A DNA stretch of 64,000 nt. Source: Albula goreensis (lineage: Eukaryota; Chordata; Actinopteri; Albuliformes; Albulidae). Location of the stretch: positions 7,470,755-7,534,754 of the forward strand of contig CM040750.1 of assembly GCA_022829145.1 (NCBI GenBank). The letters are read 5' to 3'. The notes under the pieces are model-generated. The model saw nothing but the letters and a program-made list of their open reading frames with translations. It did no database searches and had not been told where the DNA came from. This document shows, one piece after another, positions 30,900 through 41,860 of this stretch (position 1 is its first letter; every line of letters starts with the position of its first letter). The position numbers and the translations under genes are program-made.

Positions 30900-33800
30900 T
30901 TTTTTTTTTTGAAATGATTGTAAATGAGCTGCACTATCCACCCACATGAGAAAAAGTTCTTATAAATGATTTGAAAGTGAGTAAATGTGATACAAGTATG
31001 GTGCAGAAAATCCAAAAAAGACATAAGACTATAGCCTTACCTCCAAAAGTGAAAAAAAATGGGTTGAAAGAAAAATATTTGATTTTTTTTACATTAAATG
31101 ACAGTAAATGAGCTGTACTATCCACCCACATGAGAAAAAGTTGTTGGAAATGATTTCAAAGTGAGTAAAATAGACATATGTGTGGTGCTGAAAATCCAAA
31201 AAAGACATAAGACTATAGCCTTACCTCCAAAAGTGAAAACAATGGGTTGACAGAAAAATATTTGATTTTTTTTTTTACATTAAATGATAGTAAATGAGCT
31301 GAACTATCCACGCACATGAGAAAAAGTTGTTAGAAATGATTTGAAAGTGAGTAAAAGAGACATATGTGTGGTGCAGAAAATGCAAGAAAGACATAAGACT
31401 ATATAGCCTTACCTCTAAAAGTGAAAAAATGGGTTGACAGAAAATATTTGATGTTTTTACATTAAATGATAGTGAATGAGCTGTACTATCCACCCACATG
31501 AGAAAAAATTGTTAGAAATGATGAGAAAGTGAGTAAAAGAGACATATGTGTGGTGCAGAAAATCCAAAAAAGACATGAGACAATAGCCTTACCTCCAAAA
31601 GTGAAAAAAAATGGGTTGACAGAAAAATATTTGATTTTTTTTTTACATTAAATGACAGTAAATAAGCTGTACTATCCACCCACATGAGAAAAAGTTGTTG
31701 GAAATGATTTCAAAGTAAGTAAAACAGACATATGTGTGGTGCAGAAAATCCAAAAAAGACATAAGACTATAGCCTTACCTCCATAAGCGAAGAGAAATGG
31801 GTTGACCGAAAAATATTTTATTTTTTTTTACATTAAATGATCATAAATGAGCTGTACTATCCACCCACATGAGAAAAAGTTGTTGGAAATGATTTGAAAG
31901 TGAGTAAAAGAGACATATGTATGGTGCAGAAAATCCAAAAAAGACATAAGACGATAGCGTTACCTCCAAAAGTGAAAAAAATGGGTTGACAGAAAATTTT
32001 TTTATTTTTTTACATTAAATGATAGTAATTGAGCTGTACTATCCAACCACATGACAAAAAGGTGTTAGAAATGATTTGTAAGTGAGTAAAAGAGACATAT
32101 GTGTGGTGCTGAAGATCCAAAAAAGACATAAGACGATAGCATTACCTCCGAAAGTGAAAAAAAATGGGTTGACAGAAAAATACTTGATTTTTTTACATTA
32201 AATGATAGTAAATGAGCTGTACTATCCACCTACATGAGAAAAAGTTGTTAGAAATGATGAGAAAGTGAGTAAAATAGACATATGTGTGGTGCTGAAAATC
32301 CAAAAAGACATAAGACTATTGCCTTACCTCCAAAAGTGAAAACAATGGGTTGACAGAAAAATATTTGATTTTTTTTTTTACATTAAATGACAGTAAATGA
32401 GCTGTACTATCCACCCACATGAGAAAAAGTTGTTGGAAATGATTTCAAAGTAAGTAAAACAGACATATGTGTGGTGCAGAAAATCCAAAAAGACATAAGA
32501 CTATAGCCTTACCTCCATAAGCGAAGAGAAATGGGTTGACCGAAAAATATTTTATTTTTTTTACATTAAATGATCATAAATGAGCTGTACTATCCACCCA
32601 CATGAGAAAAAGTTGTTGGAAGAGATTTGAAAGTGAGTAAAAGAGACATATGTATGGTGCAGAAAATCAAAAAAAAGACATAAGACGATAGCGTTACCTC
32701 CAAAAGTGAAAAAAATGGGTTGACAGAAAATTTTTTTATTTTTTTACATTAAATGATAGTAATTGAGCTGTACTATCCAACCACATGACAAAAAGGTGTT
32801 AGAAATGATTTGTAAGTGAGTAAAAGAGACATATGTGTGGTGCTGAAAATCCAAAAAAGACATAAGACGATAGCGTTACCTCCGAAAGTGAAAAAATCGG
32901 TTGACAGAAAAATACTTGATTTTTTTACATTAAATGATAGTAAATGAGCTGTACTATCCACCTACATGAGAAAAAGTTGTTAGAAATGATGAGAAAGTGA
33001 GTAAAATAGACATATGTGTGGTGCTGAAAATCCAAAAAAGACATAAGACTATTGCCTTACCTCCAAAAGTGAAAACAATGGGTTGACAGAAAAATATTTG
33101 ATTTTTTTTTACATTAAATGACAGTAAATGAGCTGTACTATCCACCCACATGAGAAAAAGTTGTTGGAAATGATTTCAAAGTAAGTAAAACAGACATATG
33201 TGTGGTGCAGAAAATCCAAAAAAGACATAAGACTATAGCCTTACCTCCATAAGCGAAGAGAAATGGGTTGACCAAAAAAATATTTTATTTTTTTTTACAT
33301 TAAATGATCATAAATGAGCTGTACTATCCACCCACATGAGAAAAAGTTGTTGGAAGAGATTTGAAAGTGAGTAAAAGAGACATATGTATGGTGCAGAAAA
33401 TCCAAAAAAAGACATAAGACGATAGCGTTACCTCCAAAAGTGAAAAAATGGGTTGACAGAAAATTTTTTTATTTTTTTACATTAAATGATAGTAATTGAG
33501 CTGTACTATCCACACACATGACAAAAAGGTGTTAGAAATGATTTGTAAGTGAGTAAAAGAGACATATGTGTGGTGCTGAAAATCCAAAAAAGACATAAGA
33601 CGATAGCGTTACCTCCGAAAGTGAAAACAATCGGTTGACAGAAAAATACTTGATTTTTTTACATTAAATGATAGTAAATGAGCTGTACTATCCACCTACA
33701 TGAGAAAAAGTTGTTAGAAATGATGAGAAAGTGAGTAAAATAGACATATGTGTGGTGCTGAAAATCCAAAAAAGACATAAGACTATTGCCTTACCTCCAA

Positions 33801-36008
33801 AAGTGAAAACAATGGGTTGACAGAAAAATATTTGATTTTTTTTTACATTAAATGATAGTAAATGAGCTGTACTATCCACGCACGTGAGAAAAAGTTGTTA
33901 GAAATGATTTCAAAGTGAGTAGAAGAGACATATGTGTGGTGCTGAAAATCCAAAAAATACATAAGACTATAGTCTTACCTCCAAAAGTGAAAACAATCGG
34001 TTTAAAGAAAAATACTTGATTTTTTTACATTAAATGATAGTAAATGAGCTGTACTATCCACGCACGTGAGAAAAAGTTGTTAGAAATGATTTGAAATTGA
34101 GTAAAATAGACATGTGTGGTGCTGAAAATCCAAAAAAGACATAAGACTATAGCCTTACCTCCAAAAGTGAAAACAATTGGTTGACAGAAAAATACTTGAT
34201 TTTTTTAAATTAAAAGACAGTAAATGAGCTGTACTATCCACACCCGTGACAAAAAGTTGTTAGAATTGATTTCAAAGTTAGTAAAACAGACATATGTGTG
34301 GTGCTGAAAATCCAAAAGACATAAGACTATAGCCTTACCTCCAAAAGTGAAAAAAATGGGTTGACAGAAAAATATTTGATTTTTTTACATTAAATGATAG
34401 TAAATGAGCTGTACTGTCCACCCACATCAGAAAAAGTTGTTAGAAATGATTTGAAAGTGAGTAAAACAGACACATGTGTGGTGCTGAAAATCCAAGAAAG
34501 ACATAAGACTATAGCCTTACCTCCAAAAATGAAAACAATTGGTTGACAGAAAAATACTTGATTTTATTTAATTAAATGATAGTAAATGAGCTGTACTATC
34601 CACGCACGTGAGAAAAAGTTGTTAGAAATGATTTGAAATTGAGTAAAATAGACATTTGTTTGGTGCTGAAAATCCAAAAAGACATAAGACTATAGCCTTA
34701 CCTCCAAAAGTGAAAAAAATGGGTTGACAGAAAAATATTTGATTTTTTTACATTAAATGATAGTGAATGAGCTGTACCATCCACGCACGTGACAAAAAAG
34801 TTGTTAGAAATGGTTAGAAAGTGAGTAAAAGAGACATATGTGTGGTGCAGAAAATCCAAAAAAGACATAAGACTATAGCCTTACCTCCAAAAGTGAAAAA
34901 AATGGGTTGACAGAAAAATATTTGATTTTTTTACATTAAATGATAGTAAATGAGCTGTACCATCCACGCACGTGACAAAAAAGTTGTTAGAAATGATTTG
35001 AAATTGAGTAAAATACACATTTGTTTGGTGCTGAAAATCCAAAAAAGACATAAGACTATAGCCTTACCTCCAAAAGTGAAAAAAATGGGTTGATAGAAAA
35101 ATATTTGATTTTTTTACATTAAATGATAGTAAATGAGCTGTACTATCCACCCGTGAGAAAAAGTTGTTAGAAATGATTTGAAATTGAGTAAAATACACAT
35201 TTGTTTGGTGCTGAAAATCCAAAAAAGACATAAGACTATAGCCCTACCTCCAAAAGTGAAAAAAATGGGTTGACAGAAATATACTAGATTTTTCTTACAT
35301 TAAATGATAGTAAATGAGCTGTATTATCCACCTACATGAGAAAAAGTTTTTGGAAATAATTAGAAAGTGAGTAAAATAGACATATGTGTGGTGCAGAAAA
35401 TCCAAAAAGACATAAGACTATAGCCTTACCTCCAAAAGTGAAAAAAATGGGTTGACAGAAAAATACCCGATTTTTGTACATTAAATGATAGTAAATGAGC
35501 TGTACTATCCACACACGTGAGAAAAAGTTGTTAGAAATGATTAGAAAGTGAGTAAAATAGACATATGTGTGGTGCTGAAAATCCAAAAAAGACATAAGAC
35601 TATAGCCTTACCTCCAAAAGTGAAAAAAATGGGTTGACAGAAAATATTTGATTTTTTTACATTAAAAGACAGTAAATGAGCTGTACTATCCACACCCGTG
35701 AGAAAAAGTTGTTAGAATTGATTTCAAAGTTAGTAAAACAGACATATGTGTGGTGCTGAAAATCCAAAAGACATAAGACTATAGCCTTACCTCCAAAAGT
35801 GAAAAAAATGGGTTGACAGAAAAATATTTGATTTTTTTACATTAAATGATAGTGAATGAGCAGTACCATCCACCCACATCAGAAAAAGTTTTTAGAAATG
35901 ATATGAAAGTGAGTAAAAGAGACATATGTGTGGTGCTGAAAATCCAAAAAAGGTATAAGACTATAGCCTTACCTCCAAAAGTGAAAAAAATGGGTTGAAA
36001 GAAAAATA
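30900..36008 (-). repeat. 183-bp satellite, - orientation (about 28 monomers)
   Basis: Tandem monomers, read on the minus strand, of 179-188 bp. Landmarks on the + strand are TTACCTCCAAAAGTGAAAA, GGGTTGACAGAAAAATA, ACATTAAATGATAGTAAATG and AGCTGTACTATCCACCCACA. Monomers differ from one another by roughly 5-20% and include a higher-order block (see next entry). Each unit leaves an open frame of about 62-65 codons on the minus strand, which is unlikely to be a gene. Confidence 0.96.
31590..33800 (-). repeat. Higher-order satellite repeat: four-monomer unit of 732-734 bp, three copies
   Basis: Four monomer types recur in fixed order. Type A has CCATAAGCGAAGAG (31781, 32515, 33247). Type B has ACGATAGCGTTACC plus CCACATGACAAAAAGG. 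Type C has CCTCCGAAAGTG. Type D has GACTATTGCC plus AAAACAATGGG. The spacing between A monomers is 734 and 732 bp. The same monomer in successive units is nearly identical, whereas adjacent monomers differ clearly. Confidence 0.88.
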
Positions 36009-36460
36009 TGTTATGAAGGTATAGTTAAGGGTACCCCTGCCATGAAAGTTAGTGGCTAACAACTGCCCTTTTGTTGACTCTCCCATCCATTCAGGATGAA
36101 GGGTGAAAGAGTAATATTCCCTCAATTCCTTTTGTGCCTGTTGGGTGGGTCTCATGACAGTAGACTGAGAGAGAAAAGGGTTGTAGAGTGTTTCTGGCAA
36201 AATCCTATTGGATGACTGAAGGGCAATGAGGAGTGGAAGGCGTTTCTCAGGATGGCATTTAAGGGAAGCTCAGTGATACAGTTGGGGAGCATTGCTTAAC
36301 AAGCTCCTGGTGGCCATAGTAATTTCCAGAACAATGGGGGTGCATATTTTGCTGTTTATCCTTGTCTTGTCAATATTTCTGTGTGTAACATCTTGATGGT
36401 ATAATGGTTACTAATCCTGTGCTCTGCAATAAACATGGTTACATTTTCTATTCACAGTAA
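36009..36460 (+). other. Possible solo LTR inside satellite edge
   Basis: Unique-looking 450-bp segment that begins TGTTATGAAGG right where the satellite monomer is cut and ends TCTATTCACA, with AATAAA at 36429-36434. TG...CA ends and a late polyadenylation signal fit a solo LTR, but I found no clear target duplication and no second copy. Confidence 0.35.
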
Positions 36461-36489
36461 TTCTTCCTATTCATCCTATTTCATCTAGG

Positions 36490-36780
36490 TGTGTGAACCA
36501 GGGGCATCCAGTGTGGCTACTGAGGTACGGAGGCTTTCCAGAGGTTTGTCCCCAGATCCTGCAGCCTATCCTGTTCCGCTGAGTGTAGCCAGACACCACA
36601 GCAGGCTGACTTATGTAAGCACAGGCTGTAGGCAGCCAGACACCATAGCAAGCCCCTGGGTGTAAGCTTAGGTTGCAACAAGTCCCTTAGGTTGTAGGAG
36701 CTGTCAGACACCATGGCAGACCATTAGGGTGTAAGCTTAGGCTTTATGCAGCCAGACACCGCAGCACTAAAAGTGGATTC
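36490..36780 (+). repeat. Degenerate tandem repeat, about 60-65 bp, four copies
   Basis: Copies share GCAGCCAGACACCACAGCA and GGTGTAAGCTTAGGCT with many indels. Confidence 0.75.
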
Positions 36781-36904
36781 CAAAATCATATGAGTGGAAA
36801 TCAATTACTAAATGGCAACATGCAGAGGGCTCATCACAACTGAAATAACTGCAATAAAAACACACATTTGTCCCCTAACTTTCTTCCCTCATAAATTAAC
36901 TCCT

Positions 36905-37325
36905 TACAAGCAAATATTTTTCTTTCAACCAATTTTTCACTTTTGGAGGTAAGACTATAGTCTTATGTCTTTTCTGGATATTCGGCACATCAAATGGATC
37001 TCATTTTCACACTTTCAAATAATTTCTGAGCACTTATTCTTGCATCATTGGATAATATAGCATATTTAGTTTTATTTAAAGTCAAAAAATCTAATATTTT
37101 TTTCAACCCATTTTTTCACTTTTGGTGATATGACTATGGTCTTGGTGGTTTTCATGGATTTTCAGCACAACAAACTGCATTGTTGTGCATTTTATTTACT
37201 CATTCATGTAATTCCTGACAACTTTTCCATGCATGCGTGGATGATATAGCTAATTTAGTACAAGTTAAAGTCAGAAAAAAATCAAATATTTTTCTGTCAG
37301 CCCATTTTTTTCACTTTTGGGCATG
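36905..37325 (+). repeat. 183-bp satellite, + orientation (right edge, diverged)
   Basis: Two to two and a half diverged monomers with CTTTTGGAGGTAAGACTATA and TTTCTGTCAGCCCATT. Confidence 0.85.
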
Positions 37326-37765
37326 GAATTGGGAAAAGTGTATTTCACCCAAAATCAAAAATAGACATAAGACTATAGTCTTATCTCCAAACATGAAAAA
37401 ATAGAATGCTACTAAATTTGTTGTTGTTTTCTCTTAAAATAATAGACAATCATGTGCATTACCTGTTTATGATGGAGAAAGTCATCAGAAACGCTTCCAA
37501 GGGATGGAATTGAGAAAGGTGTAGTTCTCTGTAAATCAAGAAAAGACAGAATGTTGTCTTATCTCCAAAAAGTTAAAAAATGGGACGCCACTCGAATTTC
37601 TGGTTTTATTCTCTTAAAACAATACCGTCATGCATATTACCTGTTTAATGGACAAAGTATTAAGAAATGTCTGCAAGGGATGGCAATGGGAAACGTATAC
37701 ATCTCCGAAAATTAAGACATAAGTCTATATAGTCTCGTTTCCAAAAAGTACAAAAAATGCAGTGA
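37326..37765 (-). repeat. 183-bp-related repeat, - orientation, strongly diverged
   Basis: Three weakly related units with ATAGACATAAGACTATAGTC, TTATCTCCAAA and a following AAAATGGG/AAATAGAA, spaced about 185 bp. They look like old monomers in opposite orientation to the preceding pair. Confidence 0.6.
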
Positions 37766-39630
37766 AATTAATTGGTTGACTGCCAATCAAACTCACCTGT
37801 GCTTTAATGAGCCCACTGCTGTCCATGGTCCTGAATAGCTTCTTGTGTTTTTGGCAGCAGTCAAAACATCTGGGTTCAGACAAAGGGTAGGAGTGCTCCG
37901 AGCACATGTCTCAAATGAGATTCAGTATTTGCAGGTCTGAGTGCATATTTTGTGCTTTGTATCATGAATTAGCATTATTTACTTGAATCTTTTAATTTCC
38001 ATGTTTGTGGATAATGCATTAGAAGCCATTACTCTCCACTGTTTAGCTACATTTCAGTAAACAGATTTCTGTGGAATGCAACAACAGCATCTAGAAAAAT
38101 CTATAAAAAAATACACAACTGATTCACTGCACAACAGCGGATATAATTTGTTTTACATTAAATGTATTGAGACATAACATTAAGTGAAGCAAGTATTACG
38201 TATGAACCATGTACTATTTTATTGGCTTTAATTCTGTTCTTAGTAATGTCACCAGACTCTCATTTCAAAGATAAAAAAAAAAACTGAAAATCTTATTTCG
38301 TAGCACAGACCAGTACAGTACAATATTTACTCCTGTGTCACCCTCTAGTGGACACATGTCAAGTTAAAAATCACCAATTTCCAACATAGCTCAGAATTCC
38401 TTCTTATCAAATGATAATTCTAATTGAGGAAACAGGGTATGATTTGGAACTAGTATAACAAAACACTCATTTAAAGTAACCAATGGTAAGACTGAATACT
38501 TCAGCTGATCAAACTGTACTGTTTGAACGTTGATGTGTTTTATTACTGCATAATTTGAGAAGTAACTGATGATGATGAAGATTTTGAAGCGCGCAGCAAA
38601 ACCCAACATTACAAATGACGGATTATGCTACTTTTGGGTTACTTCGCTAATCGTGCAGTGGGGAGAATGCATGGCCTTCAAGATCGCTCTTTTTTATTAT
38701 TATTATTATTATTTCTGTCTCTATATGTTTGCATGAGAACTTTAAGTCAACATGCCTTTTACAGATTGTTAGGGCATTTCCTTACGCAGGTCAACATTGA
38801 CAGGCATGCCATCAAATTTACCAACAACTGGCATTCGTAATCAAATACACCAGGTGTACGCACAAAGTCGAGGAATATGCACTTTTTATGAGCTTTTTCC
38901 AAGAGCGAAAGTAAGAATTCAAGAAAATATTTGTGAATGAGCCTCGATGAGTCTTTCAAACACCTTTCAAAGAAACAAGAAGTGGAGAAACTGAACACCT
39001 GGCACTGATTATCAGATAGGGAGGGCAGGTATGTGACCCAATACTTCAATCACGACAAGTGTTATGGCATTATCCAATTCAGTGGCAGTCCCGTACAATG
39101 GAGTTGGGGAAAATGAGTCCACACTGGCTTCGATTACATGCACCCCAGTTACCAAATCACAATGCAATTAAGGCAGTAATGCCAGCGAGGTGGAGCTTTG
39201 ACTTTAACTGCGCTACATTTTCACTTTAATCACATTTCTTCCATCCTGGCCAAGTTGCGCTGGTGCAAAAGAGGTCATCGGACATCGGAGATTGCAATTG
39301 GCCTATAAAAACAGCAGCAGCAAATCTTAAATGAGAGCAGGATAATTGTTTCCTGTTGTAGTACAGTCTGCTGCTACCATGTGTTTGTTCTACCTGTGCA
39401 CTAAAACAGGTGGTTTGACTACTTATCTTATCTACCTGGATGAAGAGTTGTGCTAATTTGAATGACGGGTTTAGCACATGGTAGTGCTTTTACTTTCGGA
39501 ACCCGGGGTTCTCCCACCTCTGGCAATGTCGAGATGGAGTGTGTGGAGGGCTGTCACGGGAAGGAAAGTGAAAATCTACGTCTTAACTCGGCGTCAAACA
39601 CACAAAACACAAGAGGATGAGGAAATGATT
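37766..39630. other. Intergenic, no recognised gene
   Basis: Moderately AT-rich DNA without a recognisable coding region. Contains a short (ATT)n run at 38694-38712. Open frames here are short and look like nothing known to me. Confidence 0.45.
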
Positions 39631-39634
39631 CAGA

Positions 39635-41620
39635 TTTATTATTCATTATCCCAGTACAGGCTAAAATGTGTACAATCCCAATATGTACTGGCACAAAAGA
39701 AGCATCGACTGCTACACCTTCATTCAGACACTGTAAAACGCAACATCACTGTTGGACAACGTCTACAGGAGCGAGAGAACTGGGAAAACAGTGGGTAAAA
39801 CTGGAACCTTCTCCACAGGGGAGGAACAACCGAGCACATGGTGTATGTCAACCAGGCATGTTTGACTGCAGGCCTATGTTTTTGCCTGGCACTAATGAAA
39901 GACAGTGAAGAGTGACAGGCCTTTTCCATTACAGTTTCAAACATCATTAAGTACAATGAGTTCATTTTCAGTGCACAAAACCTGGCTCTTTTAACCAGGG
40001 GAGCTTAGAACATAAATCCATCCTTCTCACCCTCATGCTTCAAAATTTTAAAACATGCCACCAAGCTGCGCTAGAAGAAAATTGAAATGATAAACTACAG
40101 TACATCAGTTCCTACAATAAGAAAAAAAATTACGTCTTATGAAAAAAGAAAAATACACACGAACAGTGATTTAGCTTAAATCCTCCAACCTCACTGCGTA
40201 ATCTAGTGAACACAGATGGACAGCGTTATCAAAATGAGTCAAAATAACTTCCAGGCTTAAAAAAATGATTTTAAAAAAAGAGCAATGGAGTACAGAAGAG
40301 ATGAATGGTGAAAAGACAGCGGCTTGTCTGTGAGGTCAGAGGTGAATCCACGACTAGGACAGCATCCCACAATTCCTACAAGCTTTTAGGCACGTCGAAA
40401 ACAAACAGCACGTGTCGGTCTTTCACCTGTCCACATTAAATAACATGTACATAAAACGTTTTGGTCCTGTTCAATGAGTTTTTCAGCCAATTTTCCTTTT
40501 TAGCCCAGCATCGTGTCCCTCTGTTGTTAATCGCTCAGGCTTATTCTATGTGCGATTACAGAGCGACGTAAACCCAGCTGGCTTTTACATCGAGTCACTT
40601 TGGCTGGAAGCGGAACCCTTCTCATTTCCTCATGAGTTGGATGACTTACTTGACCCGCAAGAAAAAGTCTGTACAGTGACCGTCTTGAAATACGTACCAA
40701 CGTAGCTGCAAGTTTTGTGTGTGGGTTAAGCTATGGGCATGCAGGTGGTGACTTTACAGTAAACTTGGCACCGAGGCACATTATTTATACAGCCACTTCC
40801 ATAAAATACGAGAAACAACAGAAACAAGGTGGTTTGGGAATCGTTCCCCGGGTCTGCTATCTTTCATGTCTATGCGTTATGCCCTCTGCCTTCCCTCTGC
40901 GATTTGCCTTCTTCTAGAAAGCTGCAGGGTCCTAACGCCCCTCGTGAGGACCGTCCCACCAAAGGCAGGTATGTAGCCGCTATCATCGCACTAGTGGGAC
41001 CTTAAATACGTGTCCGTGCGTGATAAGGTGTCGAAAGGCTAGCAGCGTGTCATTTCAGACTAGCGGTGCTAAGGAAACCCCTTACTGAGGCGCCTTCCAA
41101 AGTCGTGCGCGTTTGTAAAGGGAAATGACTCGAGCACAGTGGGGCCCCCAAACGTCTTTATGTTTTATTCGTCCATGCTGCTAAGAGACAGGTCTTCATG
41201 TGTCACTTCCTGAATTTTTTTTTGCCCAGTTCATACATTTACATTAGAATTCTCCGCGTCTGAGATTTCAAGTTAGGGAGAGGCACAGCCCTGAGCCCTG
41301 TGTGTGTGTGTGTGTGTGTGTGTGCGCACGTGTGTGTGTGCGGAGTACTGGCTTTTAACAGTGTCATAGTGGGAGCCAAGTCACATGTCCACAGTGTCCA
41401 ATCACAGGCATTTTTTCGCCCATCTTTCCCCCTCCCTCAAAAACTACAACACATTCCCCACCCCCCTTCCCTCCCTAATAGTGTTTTCAATATGAAACAA
41501 TGTGTACACTGAAGTCAGATTCCAACATGTACTTTGCCCAGTGCCGCATTCTTCCTGCCATTTTTTGTTTGTTCTTTTTTTCCTTGATTGGGAGGTCTTC
41601 TGAAGATGTACTTCCGCTCA
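39635..41620 (-). other. ubp1: Probable ubp1 3' UTR
   Basis: Downstream of the ubp1 stop. Minus-strand AATAAA hexamers lie at 41164-41169 (about 455 nt after the stop) and at 39635-39640 (about 2 kb after). Which one is used cannot be decided from sequence. A GT/CA microsatellite sits at 41300-41342. Confidence 0.4.
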
Positions 41621-41772
41621 TTACTTCAAAATCACGAGGAATCCCTCTCCGCTCTCGGCTAGAATGGGAAAGAAACACGAGTCACAGCTTGCAACCGTTT
41701 ACTTGGACCTGCAGGTTAAGGTGAAACTACAGAGTACCAGTTTGAGCCACAGCCACCACACTATTGGATGTG

Positions 41773-41860
<88 letters not shown>

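Noticed and set aside
30900..36008. Hammerhead ribozyme in the satellite monomer
   Set aside because: I looked for CTGATGA with a matching GAAA core and did not find the pair in the monomer consensus.
39478..39798. 106-codon + strand open frame
   Set aside because: No similarity I recognise, no splice or polyadenylation support, and it overlaps the probable ubp1 3' UTR.
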